From VAZQ01 sp036557705 (lineage in GTDB: Bacteria; Pseudomonadota; Alphaproteobacteria; Rhizobiales; Xanthobacteraceae): a stretch of DNA of 64,000 bases. Both the position numbers and the translations under genes were made by a program. The stretch lies in NCBI GenBank assembly GCA_036557705.1, contig DATBHB010000096.1:1-64000 (forward strand), read 5' to 3'. Of this stretch, positions 41,441-51,458 are shown piece by piece; position 1 is the first letter of the stretch, and the number at the start of each line of letters is the position of its first letter. The notes below the pieces were generated by a model that saw only the letters and a program-made list of their open reading frames with translations, was not told the origin of the DNA and made no database searches.

Positions 41441-42682
41441 ATGGGCGTTGAGCCGTACGTACGGGCTGCCGAGGCCGGCCGTGCGGGGCCCCGCGGCGTG
41501 AACGCATCATGCGGTCAAACTAGGCGGCAAAAGCGAGTGCTGTTGATAACCCAGTTCGCAGGCGACGATCTGATGGGCGGCGCGGCGATCATTCGCTACT
41601 GGATTTCCCGAATTGCTGAAGCGGACGTCTTCTGGATTAGCCTCTCCCGAGACAGTGGCCTTGTGCCGAACGAACTGGCGCACGTGAAGAGAAGAGAGAG
41701 CTGTTACCTCAGGATGCGGGGCAATACGTGGCCCGGCGTAAGGCAGTTCTGGAGGTGGTTTGGGCGCGTTATTTGGAGTGGGCATATCGCGGGTTGCGTG
41801 CGGCGCCGCATTGACGAGTTTGATCCTGACGTCGTCTGGGTCGTGTTCGATTATGGTCTTGCTCCTCTCCTTGCTCGAATTGGTCCCCACCTAAAACGCC
41901 GCCGAACCCACGTTTCACTACATGACGAGCCCTGCGCTACAGCACAGCGCGAGAGTTTAGGCCGGGCCTTCTTGCGTGAGATTGAGACTGCAAAGACGCA
42001 GCTGCAACAAACAATGGTGAGTTATGATGCAGTCAGCGAGGAGCTCGCAGCATCCATGCTCAACGATCCGTCCTCCGCCATTTTGGTGACACTGCCGGTG
42101 AACCCGTTGTCTTGCGCCAGGCAGTTCCGCACCCCTAAGAAACAAGGAGTGTTTCGGATCGGGTTTAGTGGAAACTTCTGGGGTCAACGAGAGTTGGAGT
42201 TTTTCGTGACCAGCCTAAATTCCTGGTCCACCAGAACAGCCAGGGATTGGGAATTGATCACCTATGGGGATTCCCGGCTGGCAGAGCTGAGCCCAAAGGT
42301 CCGTGCGTTTGGCCCGACTCTCCCGGCGCAGGTCCGCGAAGGCCTCGACTCTTGCGATGCGTTTCTGCTGCCGTTGCCGATCGGCCGCCCGGAAATGATG
42401 ACCTCGCTTCCAACCAAGCTTGTCACTTACGCGGAGCTGGGCCGTCCAATTTTTACGATTGCGCCTCGGGGGTCAGCAACAGAGCGCGTGGTGCGCTCGT
42501 ATCATCTGGGACCGACTGTAAGCGCATTGGACGGCACCTCCATGATCGAAGGGCTCGATCGTCTGCTGGAATGGGGAACGGAGCAGGCGGCGGCTGGATG
42601 GGCCGAGCTGATTTCGAATCGGTTCAGCCATGCCCGCATCGCATCGCAACTCGGGACAACGCTAGATATCTCTTTCCAGTAG
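41441..42682 (+). CDS. GT4-like glycosyltransferase
   Basis: A 413-residue protein of GT-B style. RVLLITQFAGDDLMGGAAI starts the N-terminal Rossmann half, and FRIGFSGNFWGQRELEFFV starts the C-terminal half. A donor-site-like region is LPTKLVTYAELGRPIFTIAP. The usual E-x7-E motif is weak, so family placement is approximate. The first 25 residues before KRVLLIT look atypical and the start may lie downstream. Confidence 0.65.
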   Translation: MGVEPYVRAAEAGRAGPRGVNASCGQTRRQKRVLLITQFAGDDLMGGAAIIRYWISRIAEADVFWISLSRDSGLVPNELAHVKRRESCYLRMRGNTWPGVRQFWRWFGRVIWSGHIAGCVRRRIDEFDPDVVWVVFDYGLAPLLARIGPHLKRRRTHVSLHDEPCATAQRESLGRAFLREIETAKTQLQQTMVSYDAVSEELAASMLNDPSSAILVTLPVNPLSCARQFRTPKKQGVFRIGFSGNFWGQRELEFFVTSLNSWSTRTARDWELITYGDSRLAELSPKVRAFGPTLPAQVREGLDSCDAFLLPLPIGRPEMMTSLPTKLVTYAELGRPIFTIAPRGSATERVVRSYHLGPTVSALDGTSMIEGLDRLLEWGTEQAAAGWAELISNRFSHARIASQLGTTLDISFQ

Positions 42683-42695
42683 GCGGTCATTAGGA

Positions 42696-43535
42696 ATGCC
42701 CTCGTCATTATTCGATCAAATGATCCGCGCAAGTGTGAACGTATTGCCGTATGGTGCGCGCCCCCTGATCAGAGATATCCCCGTGGTTGCCGCGCTGCAG
42801 AGATGGCTCGTAGCGCGAACTTTAATCCAAAGGCCATTCGTACACAGGATCAATGCCGGACCGGCTGCCGGTCTGTTCTTTGAAGTCATGTTACCCATGG
42901 ACAAGGCAGTTTGGGCAGGAACCTATGAGGCGGAATTTGCGGCAGCCGTTGCGGACGCAGTAAGTCCTGGAGACGTTTGCTACGACGTGGGCGCTTATCG
43001 CGGCTACTTGACCGGAATTATGGCACTAGCGGGGGCTTCCAAAGTGTATGCGTTCGAAGCGCTTCCCGATAATCAGACTGCGCTCCAACGTCTGTGCGAT
43101 CTGAATCCAGACCTACCCATTGAGGTCGTACGTGGTGCGATCGGTAATTTCGACGGACTGGGCCAGCTGTTGACCATGCCGGACAGCAGCATGGGAAAAT
43201 TGGCCAGCAGTCCCTTCCAAACCGAAGCTCCTCCTTTAGGGAGTTCGGCGATCGGGATTCGGATGCTCGACACCTTCGTGGAGGCACAGCGAATTCGCCG
43301 ACCTAATGTCGTGAAAATCGATGTCGAGGGTGCTGAATTGCACGTCCTGGAGGGAGCCCGTCAAGTTATTCGGGCATCTCAACCAATTATCTTTCTTGAG
43401 GCCCATTCCGAAGCGCTCGAAGAAGCGTGCTACGAAGAGCTTCGGACGCTTGGTTATACGTCCCAGCGCCTCGGACGTGATCCGAAAAACGCTGAAGATA
43501 CCCGCCACCTTTGCGCGACGCCGACTCATGACTGA
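42696..43535 (+). CDS. FkbM family methyltransferase
   Basis: A 279-residue SAM-dependent methyltransferase. Motif I is in GDVCYDVGAYRGYLTGIMA, motif II in KVYAFEALPDNQTALQRL, and the FkbM-typical segment is NVVKIDVEGAELHVLEGAR followed by IFLEAHSEALEE. FkbM members O-methylate sugars or polyketides; here it probably decorates a glycan residue. Its 3' end overlaps the next gene by eight bases. Confidence 0.88.
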   Translation: MPSSLFDQMIRASVNVLPYGARPLIRDIPVVAALQRWLVARTLIQRPFVHRINAGPAAGLFFEVMLPMDKAVWAGTYEAEFAAAVADAVSPGDVCYDVGAYRGYLTGIMALAGASKVYAFEALPDNQTALQRLCDLNPDLPIEVVRGAIGNFDGLGQLLTMPDSSMGKLASSPFQTEAPPLGSSAIGIRMLDTFVEAQRIRRPNVVKIDVEGAELHVLEGARQVIRASQPIIFLEAHSEALEEACYEELRTLGYTSQRLGRDPKNAEDTRHLCATPTHD

Positions 43536-44691
43536 GACGCCGGCCCTGTTGGTGGGGCATGAGAAGTCGTTGCAAGTTACAGGAGGAGGTGTACAGATAT
43601 GCACGCGTGAGTATTTGGCCGAGCTTCAAGAGGCCGGTTTTCAGCTTCACCAGATTGCATATGAGTCGGAGTCCGGGCTGGCGGCGCGCGTTTTTAACCG
43701 GCTCTCCCCCAAGCGATCGCCGACTAGAGAGCCCCGGGGCCTGTACCGCAACATTGAAAGCGAGTTGAACAAAAAAAATGCAACGTTCATCTTCTTCGCA
43801 CTTAACCTTTACAGCGAACTGTCGCAAAAGTTGAAGGTAGCGTTCCCACACGTAAAGCAGATACTTCTCTCGCATGGAGTGGAAACTCTTGATTTCGTAA
43901 TCGAAGAGAAACTTCGATGGAAGAGCGGAAACAAGCGCCGCGGTGCATTAACCGAACGGATGATAGGCAGGCAGCTGTTGGAGGAGGTTGAGCAGCGCCG
44001 TTGGATTGATGCAGTGTTGACTTTATCACCGTTCGAAGCCGAGCTTGAAAAATGGTTGGGGACCGCGAAAATCCACTGGGTGCCTAGAACAATAATCGAA
44101 TGCACGTTAGAATTTAATTCGGTGGACGGAAGGGTCGGCTGTGTATCGACGCTGGATCATCCCCCTAATTTCTGGGGATTGGTCCAGCTGTTCGACGCTC
44201 TCGACGAGGCGGCGCCTGATAGCTTTCGCTTTAGGTTGGTGGGGCAACCTAGAGACGCAGGACGCCAGCTAGCTAAAAGGTATAGCTTCGTGGAGTACCT
44301 CGGCCCGCTCTCCGACCAGCAACTACGGCAGGAAGCTGGGACGTGGTGCTGCTTCGCTCATCCGCTATTTGAATATGCCAAAGGCTGCAGCACCAAACTC
44401 GGAGTATGCCTGGGCTGGGGACTTCCCGTAGCGACGACCGAATTCGGCGTTCGAGGTTACCGCTGGGACGTTCAGGCGGTACCGCTGGCGAAAACTCCGG
44501 TAGAACTGGCCAGCCTTGTCCTCGCGCGATGCACCGCCGCGCATTTTGCCACGCATCGACAAGCAATGACGGCTATCTGGAAGAACACGCCTTCCGCTTC
44601 TAGCATTGGAAGTGATATCCGAGACTTCCTTCTGGCTGAACGAAATGAGGAAGGATCCATGAAATGGCAATTCGCCGCACGATCGCGATGA
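43528..44691 (+). CDS. GT4-like glycosyltransferase
   Basis: A 387-residue GT-B type protein. The start at 43528 overlaps the methyltransferase stop; an upstream in-frame ATG is inside that gene. The N-terminal half has the acceptor-side motif LQVTGGGVQICTREYLAEL, and the C-terminal half includes FRLVGQPRDAGRQLA, VEYLGPLSD and YAKGCSTKLGVCLGWGLPVATTEFG, a donor-binding-like region. No close family signature, so the assignment is to GT-B in general. Confidence 0.65.
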   Translation: MTETPALLVGHEKSLQVTGGGVQICTREYLAELQEAGFQLHQIAYESESGLAARVFNRLSPKRSPTREPRGLYRNIESELNKKNATFIFFALNLYSELSQKLKVAFPHVKQILLSHGVETLDFVIEEKLRWKSGNKRRGALTERMIGRQLLEEVEQRRWIDAVLTLSPFEAELEKWLGTAKIHWVPRTIIECTLEFNSVDGRVGCVSTLDHPPNFWGLVQLFDALDEAAPDSFRFRLVGQPRDAGRQLAKRYSFVEYLGPLSDQQLRQEAGTWCCFAHPLFEYAKGCSTKLGVCLGWGLPVATTEFGVRGYRWDVQAVPLAKTPVELASLVLARCTAAHFATHRQAMTAIWKNTPSASSIGSDIRDFLLAERNEEGSMKWQFAARSR

Positions 44692-45147
44692 TGCCGTGAA
44701 AAGGCGTTCGGGACTACTTGAGAGCTTTGTCAGGAGGATCGATGTAGGAGCTAAGACCAGCAGGGCGCCTTCTTAGATCCAAGTGGTCTGCGCTCGATGC
44801 TTACCCCTTTGATGACGTTTAAACCACCGAACCATCCGCGATTCGCTTTGCGACCCGAGCGCTCTGGCTGCACGTCTTGATGCGCTGCTCTGCTCGCCTG
44901 AACGATCGCAAGCGCGAAATGCAGCCCGTTACAGCCGGCTCACGTATGGTTTGCTGGGACTGGCAGCAACTGACGCGGATAGATGCGGTGAATCGCGCTA
45001 TCAGCGCGCACAGGTCTCGCGCCACAGCTAACACGATCGAGACCATGGCCTGGATTGCTCGGTCCACCGGCAAATAGCCCAGCTTCGAGGGCCGAATACG
45101 CGGTGAAACATCGTGTCGACCCCCCGTCGAAACAGGAGCTCGTAAGG
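44692..45147. other. 456-bp region without a recognisable gene
   Basis: Several short frames are open on both strands, but none has a convincing start or protein-like composition. It may contain the promoter of the gene at 45148 or the remains of a lost gene. Confidence 0.35.
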
Positions 45148-46059
45148 ATGACGACGTATGTGCTTCCGATGACCGGGCGCGTTGGACTCGGAAACTGCCT
45201 ATTGCCGTGGGCGCGGGCCGCAGTTTTCGCGCGTAGAAGCGGCTTTCAAATGCTCGCGCCGTTATGGGGTGGCATTCGAATTGGTCCCCACCTCCGAGGC
45301 GAAAGAGATAAGCGCCGATACAGTCTACATTTTCAATACGACGGATATATACACGGCTTGAGGCGTACATGGGTGCTTCTGCGATCTCGTAGATTGTCAG
45401 AAGAAGAAGCCGATATTTACGCCGCTGCACTATCGCCAAAGCAGGATGTTGATGTTGTAATAGCGTATAAGGGACTCAAGGATTATTTTGCTAAGCTGCT
45501 GCCGCATCACGCCTTCCTGAAGAACGAAATCTGGCGTATTACCAAGCCAAACTTCCAAAAACGCGCATTATCTCCGGGACGGCGGTTTATCGCACTCCAC
45601 GTACGTCGCGGAGATCAGATTCTGCCCCACCAGAGCGAGCATGAAGTCGCGAAACACCCCCAATGCACACCGCTCAACTGGTTCGTTGTCACGATCAGAA
45701 AAATACGCGCAGTGCCCTCGTGTGACGATATTCCGATCATTGTATTCACAGACGGGACACCGGCCCAAATTGCTCCGCTCATGCAAGAAAAAAATGTATT
45801 CATGGCGCCCTCCGACGTAGCTATCGTCGACCTTTTGAAGATGTCGCGTTCATCAATGCTCTTGGCAAGTGGATATTCCACATTTAGCATGTGGGCCAGT
45901 TTTCTTGGAGGCATGCCGACGGTTTACGCGCCGGGAAAAATTCAGCAGTATGTTCAGAGCGGGCGGCCTCGTTCTATAGAAATTGAGCTAGGTGAAAACG
46001 AAAAACTACCTAAAGAGGCCCTTCGTTGCTGTCTAGCCGCAGTAGAAATCAGCGAGTAA
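45148..46059 (+). CDS. Fucosyltransferase-like (GT11-type) protein
   Basis: A 303-residue protein. The ATG at 45148 has AGGAG eight bases upstream; the longer frame begins in non-coding-like sequence. GRVGLGNCLLPWARAAVFAR resembles the GGLGNQMFQYA start of alpha-1,2-fucosyltransferases. RFIALHVRRGDQI carries the HxRRGD motif that binds GDP-fucose. IIVFTDGTPAQIAPLM and SSMLLASGYSTFSMWASFLGG match the later motifs of the family. No GDP-fucose synthesis genes are in the window. Confidence 0.75.
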   Translation: MTTYVLPMTGRVGLGNCLLPWARAAVFARRSGFQMLAPLWGGIRIGPHLRGERDKRRYSLHFQYDGYIHGLRRTWVLLRSRRLSEEEADIYAAALSPKQDVDVVIAYKGLKDYFAKLLPHHAFLKNEIWRITKPNFQKRALSPGRRFIALHVRRGDQILPHQSEHEVAKHPQCTPLNWFVVTIRKIRAVPSCDDIPIIVFTDGTPAQIAPLMQEKNVFMAPSDVAIVDLLKMSRSSMLLASGYSTFSMWASFLGGMPTVYAPGKIQQYVQSGRPRSIEIELGENEKLPKEALRCCLAAVEISE

Positions 46060-46085
46060 ACCCGAGCCATAGGGCGATTAGTCTA

Positions 46086-47393
46086 ATGCGGGGACGAAAC
46101 GCTCAAAGGCGAGTTCTCGTCGTCGTGAGCGCGTTCAAGCCCGCTATTATTGCAGACATGCAGCGCGCCAGAATGCTGGCTTGGGAGTTGCGCAGCGCTG
46201 GTTGGGAACTGGAGATTCTCACTCCGAGGGCACAAGAATGTCGCCAGGACATAATCGAACCAGATTCGGAGACCTTTTTTCCTGAGGACGTGAAGGTCCA
46301 TTCGGTGGGATCTGGATTAGATGAATTGTGGCGCCTTATGGGTTCCCACACGCATGGCTGGCGGACGATCGGACCGATGTATCAGGCCGGCAGACAACTG
46401 CTCAGAGAAGGACGATTTGACATAGTATATATTTCAACCACGACGTTTCAGTTTTTCATGTTGGGCTATCTTTGGAACCGAGAATTTTCGATTCGATATA
46501 TTCTTGATCTTCACGATCCTTGGATTCGTGATCGGAAGCCTCATCTTACGTCTTGGAAAAGTGCTTTTCTTCAATGGCTTTCAGAACGCATGGAACGCTT
46601 GTCGGTCCTCAATGCCGCAGGACTGATTTCGGTCTCGGGCAATTACATAGACGTCCTTAAAGCGCGTTATCAAGATAACTATCCTGAATGGCTGTCTCCA
46701 GATCGAAATGCGGTTATCCCTTTTGGCGCAATGGAGCGTGACTTTTTCAATAAAAATAAGCTAATACAACTGGCCGAAGGAGGTGATGACGAGCTATCGA
46801 TTAACTACGTTGGTGCTGGCGGTCGAATCATGATGCGATCATTTACATTGATATGTCGCGCGCTGGGGTTCCTGCGTTCACAGGGTGATCGCCTCGCGGC
46901 GCGCGCGCGCCTGAGGTTGTTCGGTACGATCTATGATTGGAAAATTGGCGACCCAAAGCCTCTTGAGACCACTGCAAGAGAAGCCGGTATTGGGGACTTG
47001 GTTACTGAGTTGCCAACCCGCGTTTCCTATCGACGATCTATTGAATTGCTTTTTGAGAGCAGAGGCGCGATGATATTAGGAGTAGATGACGCGGGTTACA
47101 TGCCATCGAAGCTCTTCAGCTATGCATTATCTGGTAAACCATTGATTGCATCACTGCGCCGGGATAGCCCGGCATTTGACCATTTCCGACAGCAAAATAC
47201 CCTTGGACATGCATTGTGGTTTGACGAAAATATGGAGATGCCCGTGAGTGAAGCTGCGGATGTGATGAGAGGTTTTCTTGATGCGGCTGCAAGCAGGCAG
47301 AGTATCGATCGCCGCGCTATTGTAGAGCCGTTTTTGGCGTCAGCAATGGCGCAGCGCCATGCAGCCATATTCGACGCATGTTTGGTTGGCTAA
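46086..47393 (+). CDS. GT4-type glycosyltransferase
   Basis: A 435-residue GT-B protein. RRVLVVVSAFKPAIIADMQR opens the N-terminal domain, and FDIVYISTTTFQFFMLGY and YILDLHDPWIRDRKPHL form the inner acceptor region. The C-terminal half has INYVGAGGRIMMRSFTLI, LVTELPTRVSYRRSIELLF and MPSKLFSYALSGKPLIA, the donor-binding strand common in GT4. Start at 46086. AT-content rises in this gene relative to its neighbours, hinting at a different origin. Confidence 0.78.
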   Translation: MRGRNAQRRVLVVVSAFKPAIIADMQRARMLAWELRSAGWELEILTPRAQECRQDIIEPDSETFFPEDVKVHSVGSGLDELWRLMGSHTHGWRTIGPMYQAGRQLLREGRFDIVYISTTTFQFFMLGYLWNREFSIRYILDLHDPWIRDRKPHLTSWKSAFLQWLSERMERLSVLNAAGLISVSGNYIDVLKARYQDNYPEWLSPDRNAVIPFGAMERDFFNKNKLIQLAEGGDDELSINYVGAGGRIMMRSFTLICRALGFLRSQGDRLAARARLRLFGTIYDWKIGDPKPLETTAREAGIGDLVTELPTRVSYRRSIELLFESRGAMILGVDDAGYMPSKLFSYALSGKPLIASLRRDSPAFDHFRQQNTLGHALWFDENMEMPVSEAADVMRGFLDAAASRQSIDRRAIVEPFLASAMAQRHAAIFDACLVG

Positions 47394-47441
47394 TAAAAAA
47401 GGGAAACAGCCCGAATTCATCACAGCGGCTGGCTCAGACGA

Positions 47442-48653
47442 ATGACCGTCCTGTTTGGGCATCCGACCGGCAATCCTAACTCGCACCATGCTGCTCTTGC
47501 TCATTTTGAAGCAGGGAGGTTGGAAGCATTTTGTGTTTCCTGGATGCCTTCTGTGGGCTGCTTGCGATTACTTGAACTCGTACGTCCGCTGCAGTCGATG
47601 GCACAGCGGTTACGGCGTCGATATTTCGAACCGCTCAGGCGTGCGCCTTTGCTGCAGGACCGAATCGGCGAGTTCACGAGGCTCATCGTTCGCTCGCTAG
47701 GCTTCGGTGACGAGAGGCTGTCGTACGAAGCCAATGATTGGTTGATGAGAATGATGCGACGCGAGTGCCGACGTAGCTCGGTTACCGCGGTTCACGCCTA
47801 TGAGGACTGTTCATTTTTTCAGTTTGCGGAGGCGAAACGCCTTGGCAAGGCCTGTATCTACGATATGCCGATCGGGTATTATCCGGCATGGGAAGATACG
47901 CAGGCCAAGCTGGCGAGGCGATATGAGGGTTGGTTTCCTGCTGGTGGCTTGCGCTCGAGCCGCTACGTCCGTCCGGAGCAGAAGAAGAAAGAAATGCAGT
48001 TGGCGGATCTGGTGCTCGCTCCAAGCGGGTTTGTGGAGGAGACGATCCGGTCTTTTCATCCGCACAAGCCGATTACGCGCGCCGCGTATGGCGTAGATTC
48101 GGCGTATTGGTGTCCCGGCGTGAAGGAAAATGTGGATCGTCCGTTGCGGTTCATCTATGCCGGCCAGCTCTCGTTGCGCAAAGGTACGCCGTTGCTGCTC
48201 GAAGCATGGGAGCAGGCAGGCTTGCCCGATGCCGAATTGGAGCTGGTCGGCTCGTGTCAGCTTGAGCTGCGAAAATTATCCGGCTTGCCATCCAACGTCG
48301 GGGTAATCCCTCCTTGTTCCCGGGAATCCCTGCGCGAGCACTATCGCGCCGCCGACGTTTTCGTATTTCCCTCCTTCTTTGAGGGTTTAGCTCTGGTTCA
48401 GCTCGAGGCACTGGCATGCGGATTGCCGTTGATCGCTTCGGATTCGGGAGGGGCGTCTGAGATATTGGACGAGGATTGCGGCCGCGTGTTGCCGACCGGC
48501 GATCTGGATGCCCTTGTTGAGGCCTTGCGCTGGTTCGCGGAAAATCGCTCCCGCCTCCCGGTCATGAGCCGCGCCGCGCGCGCCAGAGCTGAACAGTGCA
48601 GCTGGGACAATTATAGGGAATCGGTATCCCAGGCCGTCGCAGGATACGTATAG
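47442..48653 (+). CDS. GT4 glycosyltransferase
   Basis: A 403-residue GT-B enzyme with the retaining GT4 motif in full: RFIYAGQLSLRKGTPLLLEAW, ELVGSC, HYRAADVFVFPSFFEGLALVQLEALACGLPLIASDSGG (the E-x7-E region) and DLDALVEALRW at the end. It lies 5 bp before the next GT4 gene, clearly in one operon. Confidence 0.9.
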   Translation: MTVLFGHPTGNPNSHHAALAHFEAGRLEAFCVSWMPSVGCLRLLELVRPLQSMAQRLRRRYFEPLRRAPLLQDRIGEFTRLIVRSLGFGDERLSYEANDWLMRMMRRECRRSSVTAVHAYEDCSFFQFAEAKRLGKACIYDMPIGYYPAWEDTQAKLARRYEGWFPAGGLRSSRYVRPEQKKKEMQLADLVLAPSGFVEETIRSFHPHKPITRAAYGVDSAYWCPGVKENVDRPLRFIYAGQLSLRKGTPLLLEAWEQAGLPDAELELVGSCQLELRKLSGLPSNVGVIPPCSRESLREHYRAADVFVFPSFFEGLALVQLEALACGLPLIASDSGGASEILDEDCGRVLPTGDLDALVEALRWFAENRSRLPVMSRAARARAEQCSWDNYRESVSQAVAGYV

Positions 48654-48658
48654 CTACA

Positions 48659-49969
48659 ATGAAGCCAGGCACTCGACGGCTGCGGCTGGCGTTCGTCGTC
48701 TCGCACCCGATCCAATATTACGTGCCGCTCTACCGCCGGCTCGCCCGACAGGATGATCTGTCGATCAAGGTCTTCTTCACGTGGCACGCTGCGCAGGATT
48801 CCGTGCTGGACCACGGTTTCAACATCCCCGTAGCATGGGACATCCCTCTGACTGAGGGCTATGAGTTCGAAGCTGTCTCCAACGTTTCCTCCAATCCGGG
48901 TACTCATCATTTTTTCGGCCTGAATAATCCGCTGCTCATGGAGCGCATCAAAAGCTGGCAGCCGGATATCGTGCACATTACCGGATGGGCGTGGCTCTCG
49001 CACCTGCGTGCCATGCGGGAATGCTACAGGAGTAAGATTCCAACCTTCTTCCGCGGCGACTCCCACCTGCTTGATGAACCTTGCCACGGCTATCGATGGC
49101 GGTTGAAACACTTGGTGCTGAAGCGGGTGTTCTCCTGGCCTTCCGGCTTCCTCGTCGTCGGAAGACAGAACCGCACCTATTACCGGGCCTTCGGGGTTCG
49201 TGCGGATCGACTTTTTCAATGTCCTCATTCGATCGATGTCGGGAGGTTTGCTGAACCGGCCGAGGAGTTCGAGCGACAGGCTGCTCGCTGGCGGCAGCAA
49301 CTTGGGATTGGGAATGAGCGCTGTGTATTGCTGTTTGCCGGAAAGTTCGAAGAAAAAAAGCGGCCTCTGGCTCTCATGCGAGCTGTTCTCGCAAGCGGGA
49401 ACCGGAGCCTATGCGTTATCATGGTCGGGAATGGCGAGCTTGAGCGCGAGGTCAGCGAAATCGCGTCCGCTTATCCGGAACTCTTTCGCGTTTTACCCTT
49501 TCAAAACCAGAGCCGGATGCCGGTGGTGTATCGTCTTGGTGATCTATTTGTGCTCCCTTCCGGTTATGGAGAAACCTGGGGGCTTGCGGTAAACGAAGCC
49601 ATGGCCTGCGGCCGTCCGGTGCTGGTCAGCGACCGGGTTGGCTGCGCAGTGGACCTCGTCGATGCGTCATGCGGGCGGACAATAGAGTGCAACAACCAAT
49701 CGGCGCTGGCGAGAGCCCTGGCGGAGATGACGGCGGATCGCAAGCGGCTTGCCGATATGGGCCGCTGTGCGGCGGTGAGAGCTTGGTCATTTGATATCAC
49801 GAAGACCGAGGAGGCATTACTCGTGGCCGTCGATTCAGTTGTTGGCCCTCTTGCCCGACAGAGCTTGCGGAGCAATGGGCCGCTGCCCTCTCCAGCGGGG
49901 GAAGAGGGCGTACTAACCGATGCCGTGGTGGCGGCTGACCCCGAGAGCAGCCGAGGTATGTGGTCATGA
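48659..49969 (+). CDS. GT4 glycosyltransferase
   Basis: A 436-residue GT-B enzyme. LRLAFVVSHPIQYYVPLYRR is the N-terminal acceptor motif, and FFRGDSHLLDEP follows. CVLLFAGKFEEKKRPLALM starts the donor domain, and LGDLFVLPSGYGETWGLAVNEAMACGRPVLVSD gives the E-x7-E region. The last 30 residues are encoded by repeat-like DNA (GAGGGCG context around 49885-49920) and look like an added tail. The stop overlaps the polymerase start (ATGA). Confidence 0.9.
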   Translation: MKPGTRRLRLAFVVSHPIQYYVPLYRRLARQDDLSIKVFFTWHAAQDSVLDHGFNIPVAWDIPLTEGYEFEAVSNVSSNPGTHHFFGLNNPLLMERIKSWQPDIVHITGWAWLSHLRAMRECYRSKIPTFFRGDSHLLDEPCHGYRWRLKHLVLKRVFSWPSGFLVVGRQNRTYYRAFGVRADRLFQCPHSIDVGRFAEPAEEFERQAARWRQQLGIGNERCVLLFAGKFEEKKRPLALMRAVLASGNRSLCVIMVGNGELEREVSEIASAYPELFRVLPFQNQSRMPVVYRLGDLFVLPSGYGETWGLAVNEAMACGRPVLVSDRVGCAVDLVDASCGRTIECNNQSALARALAEMTADRKRLADMGRCAAVRAWSFDITKTEEALLVAVDSVVGPLARQSLRSNGPLPSPAGEEGVLTDAVVAADPESSRGMWS

Positions 49970-51450
49970 AGCCCGTGGCGCCGGTATCGCCTGGCGCGGA
50001 ACTGCGGCTGCCCAGGCAAACGTTAGCGGCGGGCGCAATTGTCCTGGCCGCGATCGGAGTTTATGGATCGAACTCGCCCGAACGGCTGCTTGCTTATCTG
50101 CTTATCCTCTTCTTTGCGCTGCTACCGGCGGTGCTGTGGGTACAAGCACGAATGCCGGGCGTTCCCGTGTGGCCGGCAGCGGCCGGCTTTTATGCGATGT
50201 ATTTTGCCCTACCGATCGTTAGGAACCAACTCAGTCTCGCAGAATATACCGATGACGAGATCCTGCATGGCGCCGCCACCGTGGCGCTGTTCCTCTTCAT
50301 TGCAACAGCGTCATGGCGGCTTGTTATTGCGCGCGCGCCATCGCAGCCCTCTACCAGCGATGCGAATCTCCTAACCGCGTTGCAAATTCGCCGGTTCGTA
50401 TTGATTGGTTTGGGAGCCGGGATTGCCTTCTTTGCAGCCGTTACGATGGGCTGGCTGGACTGGTTGGGCTCCTTTTTCGGCCTAGTCCGGTCTATTATGC
50501 TCACGGCAGCCTCGGCCGCATGCTACCTCGCCGGCCATGCGCGTGGCAGCGGCTCGCTACGCGGCAACGCCTGGGCGGTCACGATTTGCGGACTTGGCGT
50601 AATGGTGCTCATTTCTCTCAGCTCGTTTTTTCTTTCCGGCGCGGTCGTCTATCCGCTTTCGGCGATGTTCGGTTACGTGATCACCGCCAAACGGATCCCC
50701 TGGAAAATGGCGATCGCAAGCGCGGCCCTGATATCGATCCTGCAAGCCGGCAAGGGCGAGATGCGAGAGAAGTATTGGCTATCCGACGCGAACTATGGCG
50801 GCGTCAACTCCGTGTTTCAGGCGCCAGAGCTTATGATCGAGTGGATGGAGACCGGGCTTACTGCGTATGTTTCGGGCGAAGTTCAATCAGACGTTCTCGA
50901 GCGGGCCTCATTGCTGCACATGCTGTTGAACGTCCAACGGTTGACCCCGCAGTTCATCCCATTCCTAGAAGGTGAAAGCTACTCATCCCTCGCCTCAACA
51001 CTAGTGCCGCGCTTCATCGACCCAGACAAGCCTGCGTCCCAGGTGGGCATGAATTTGCTCAATGTTCACTATGGGCTGCAAACTATCGAAGCGACTACTG
51101 TCACGGCCATTGCCTGGGGTTTGATTCCCGAGGCGTACGCCAATTACGGCGATGCCGGTGCGCTAGGCATTGGGCTTTGCCTCGGCCTGCTTTGCGGTGC
51201 GTTGACGCGGTGGAGCACGGGACGTTCGGCTGTTTCCTCGCCCACTCTGGCTGCAATCGTCGGTTTAGCGTTGTTAATTAATATCGAGGCTGATGCGACG
51301 TCCCTGATCACAACCCTGTTCCAGTCTTTGATGGCCGTCTTCATCTTCTTCGCGATATTCAGACTTCTCTCGGGTGAAACCCAGCTCAAGCGGGAACGGG
51401 CGGTATCGGACGCGTGCACGGGCGTGGCCAACTTAGTGGGGGTCGCCTAA
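49966..51450 (+). CDS. Wzy-like O-antigen/EPS repeat-unit polymerase
   Basis: A 494-residue inner-membrane protein with about 11 hydrophobic helices, starting in the overlap with the previous gene. A large hydrophilic loop (about 250-345) contains GKGEMREKYWLSDANYGGVN and LVPRFIDPDKPASQVG, a Pro/Arg-rich region typical of Wzy-like polymerases. The C-terminal helices include YANYGDAGALGIGLCLGLLCG. Sequence conservation in this family is low, so the call rests on topology and location among the transferases. Confidence 0.75.
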   Translation: MKPVAPVSPGAELRLPRQTLAAGAIVLAAIGVYGSNSPERLLAYLLILFFALLPAVLWVQARMPGVPVWPAAAGFYAMYFALPIVRNQLSLAEYTDDEILHGAATVALFLFIATASWRLVIARAPSQPSTSDANLLTALQIRRFVLIGLGAGIAFFAAVTMGWLDWLGSFFGLVRSIMLTAASAACYLAGHARGSGSLRGNAWAVTICGLGVMVLISLSSFFLSGAVVYPLSAMFGYVITAKRIPWKMAIASAALISILQAGKGEMREKYWLSDANYGGVNSVFQAPELMIEWMETGLTAYVSGEVQSDVLERASLLHMLLNVQRLTPQFIPFLEGESYSSLASTLVPRFIDPDKPASQVGMNLLNVHYGLQTIEATTVTAIAWGLIPEAYANYGDAGALGIGLCLGLLCGALTRWSTGRSAVSSPTLAAIVGLALLINIEADATSLITTLFQSLMAVFIFFAIFRLLSGETQLKRERAVSDACTGVANLVGVA

Positions 51451-51458
51451 GCTGCGCG

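Noticed and set aside
44819..45439. 206-codon minus-strand frame before the GT11-like gene
   Set aside because: It overlaps the real plus-strand gene, has no ribosome site and no recognisable motif.
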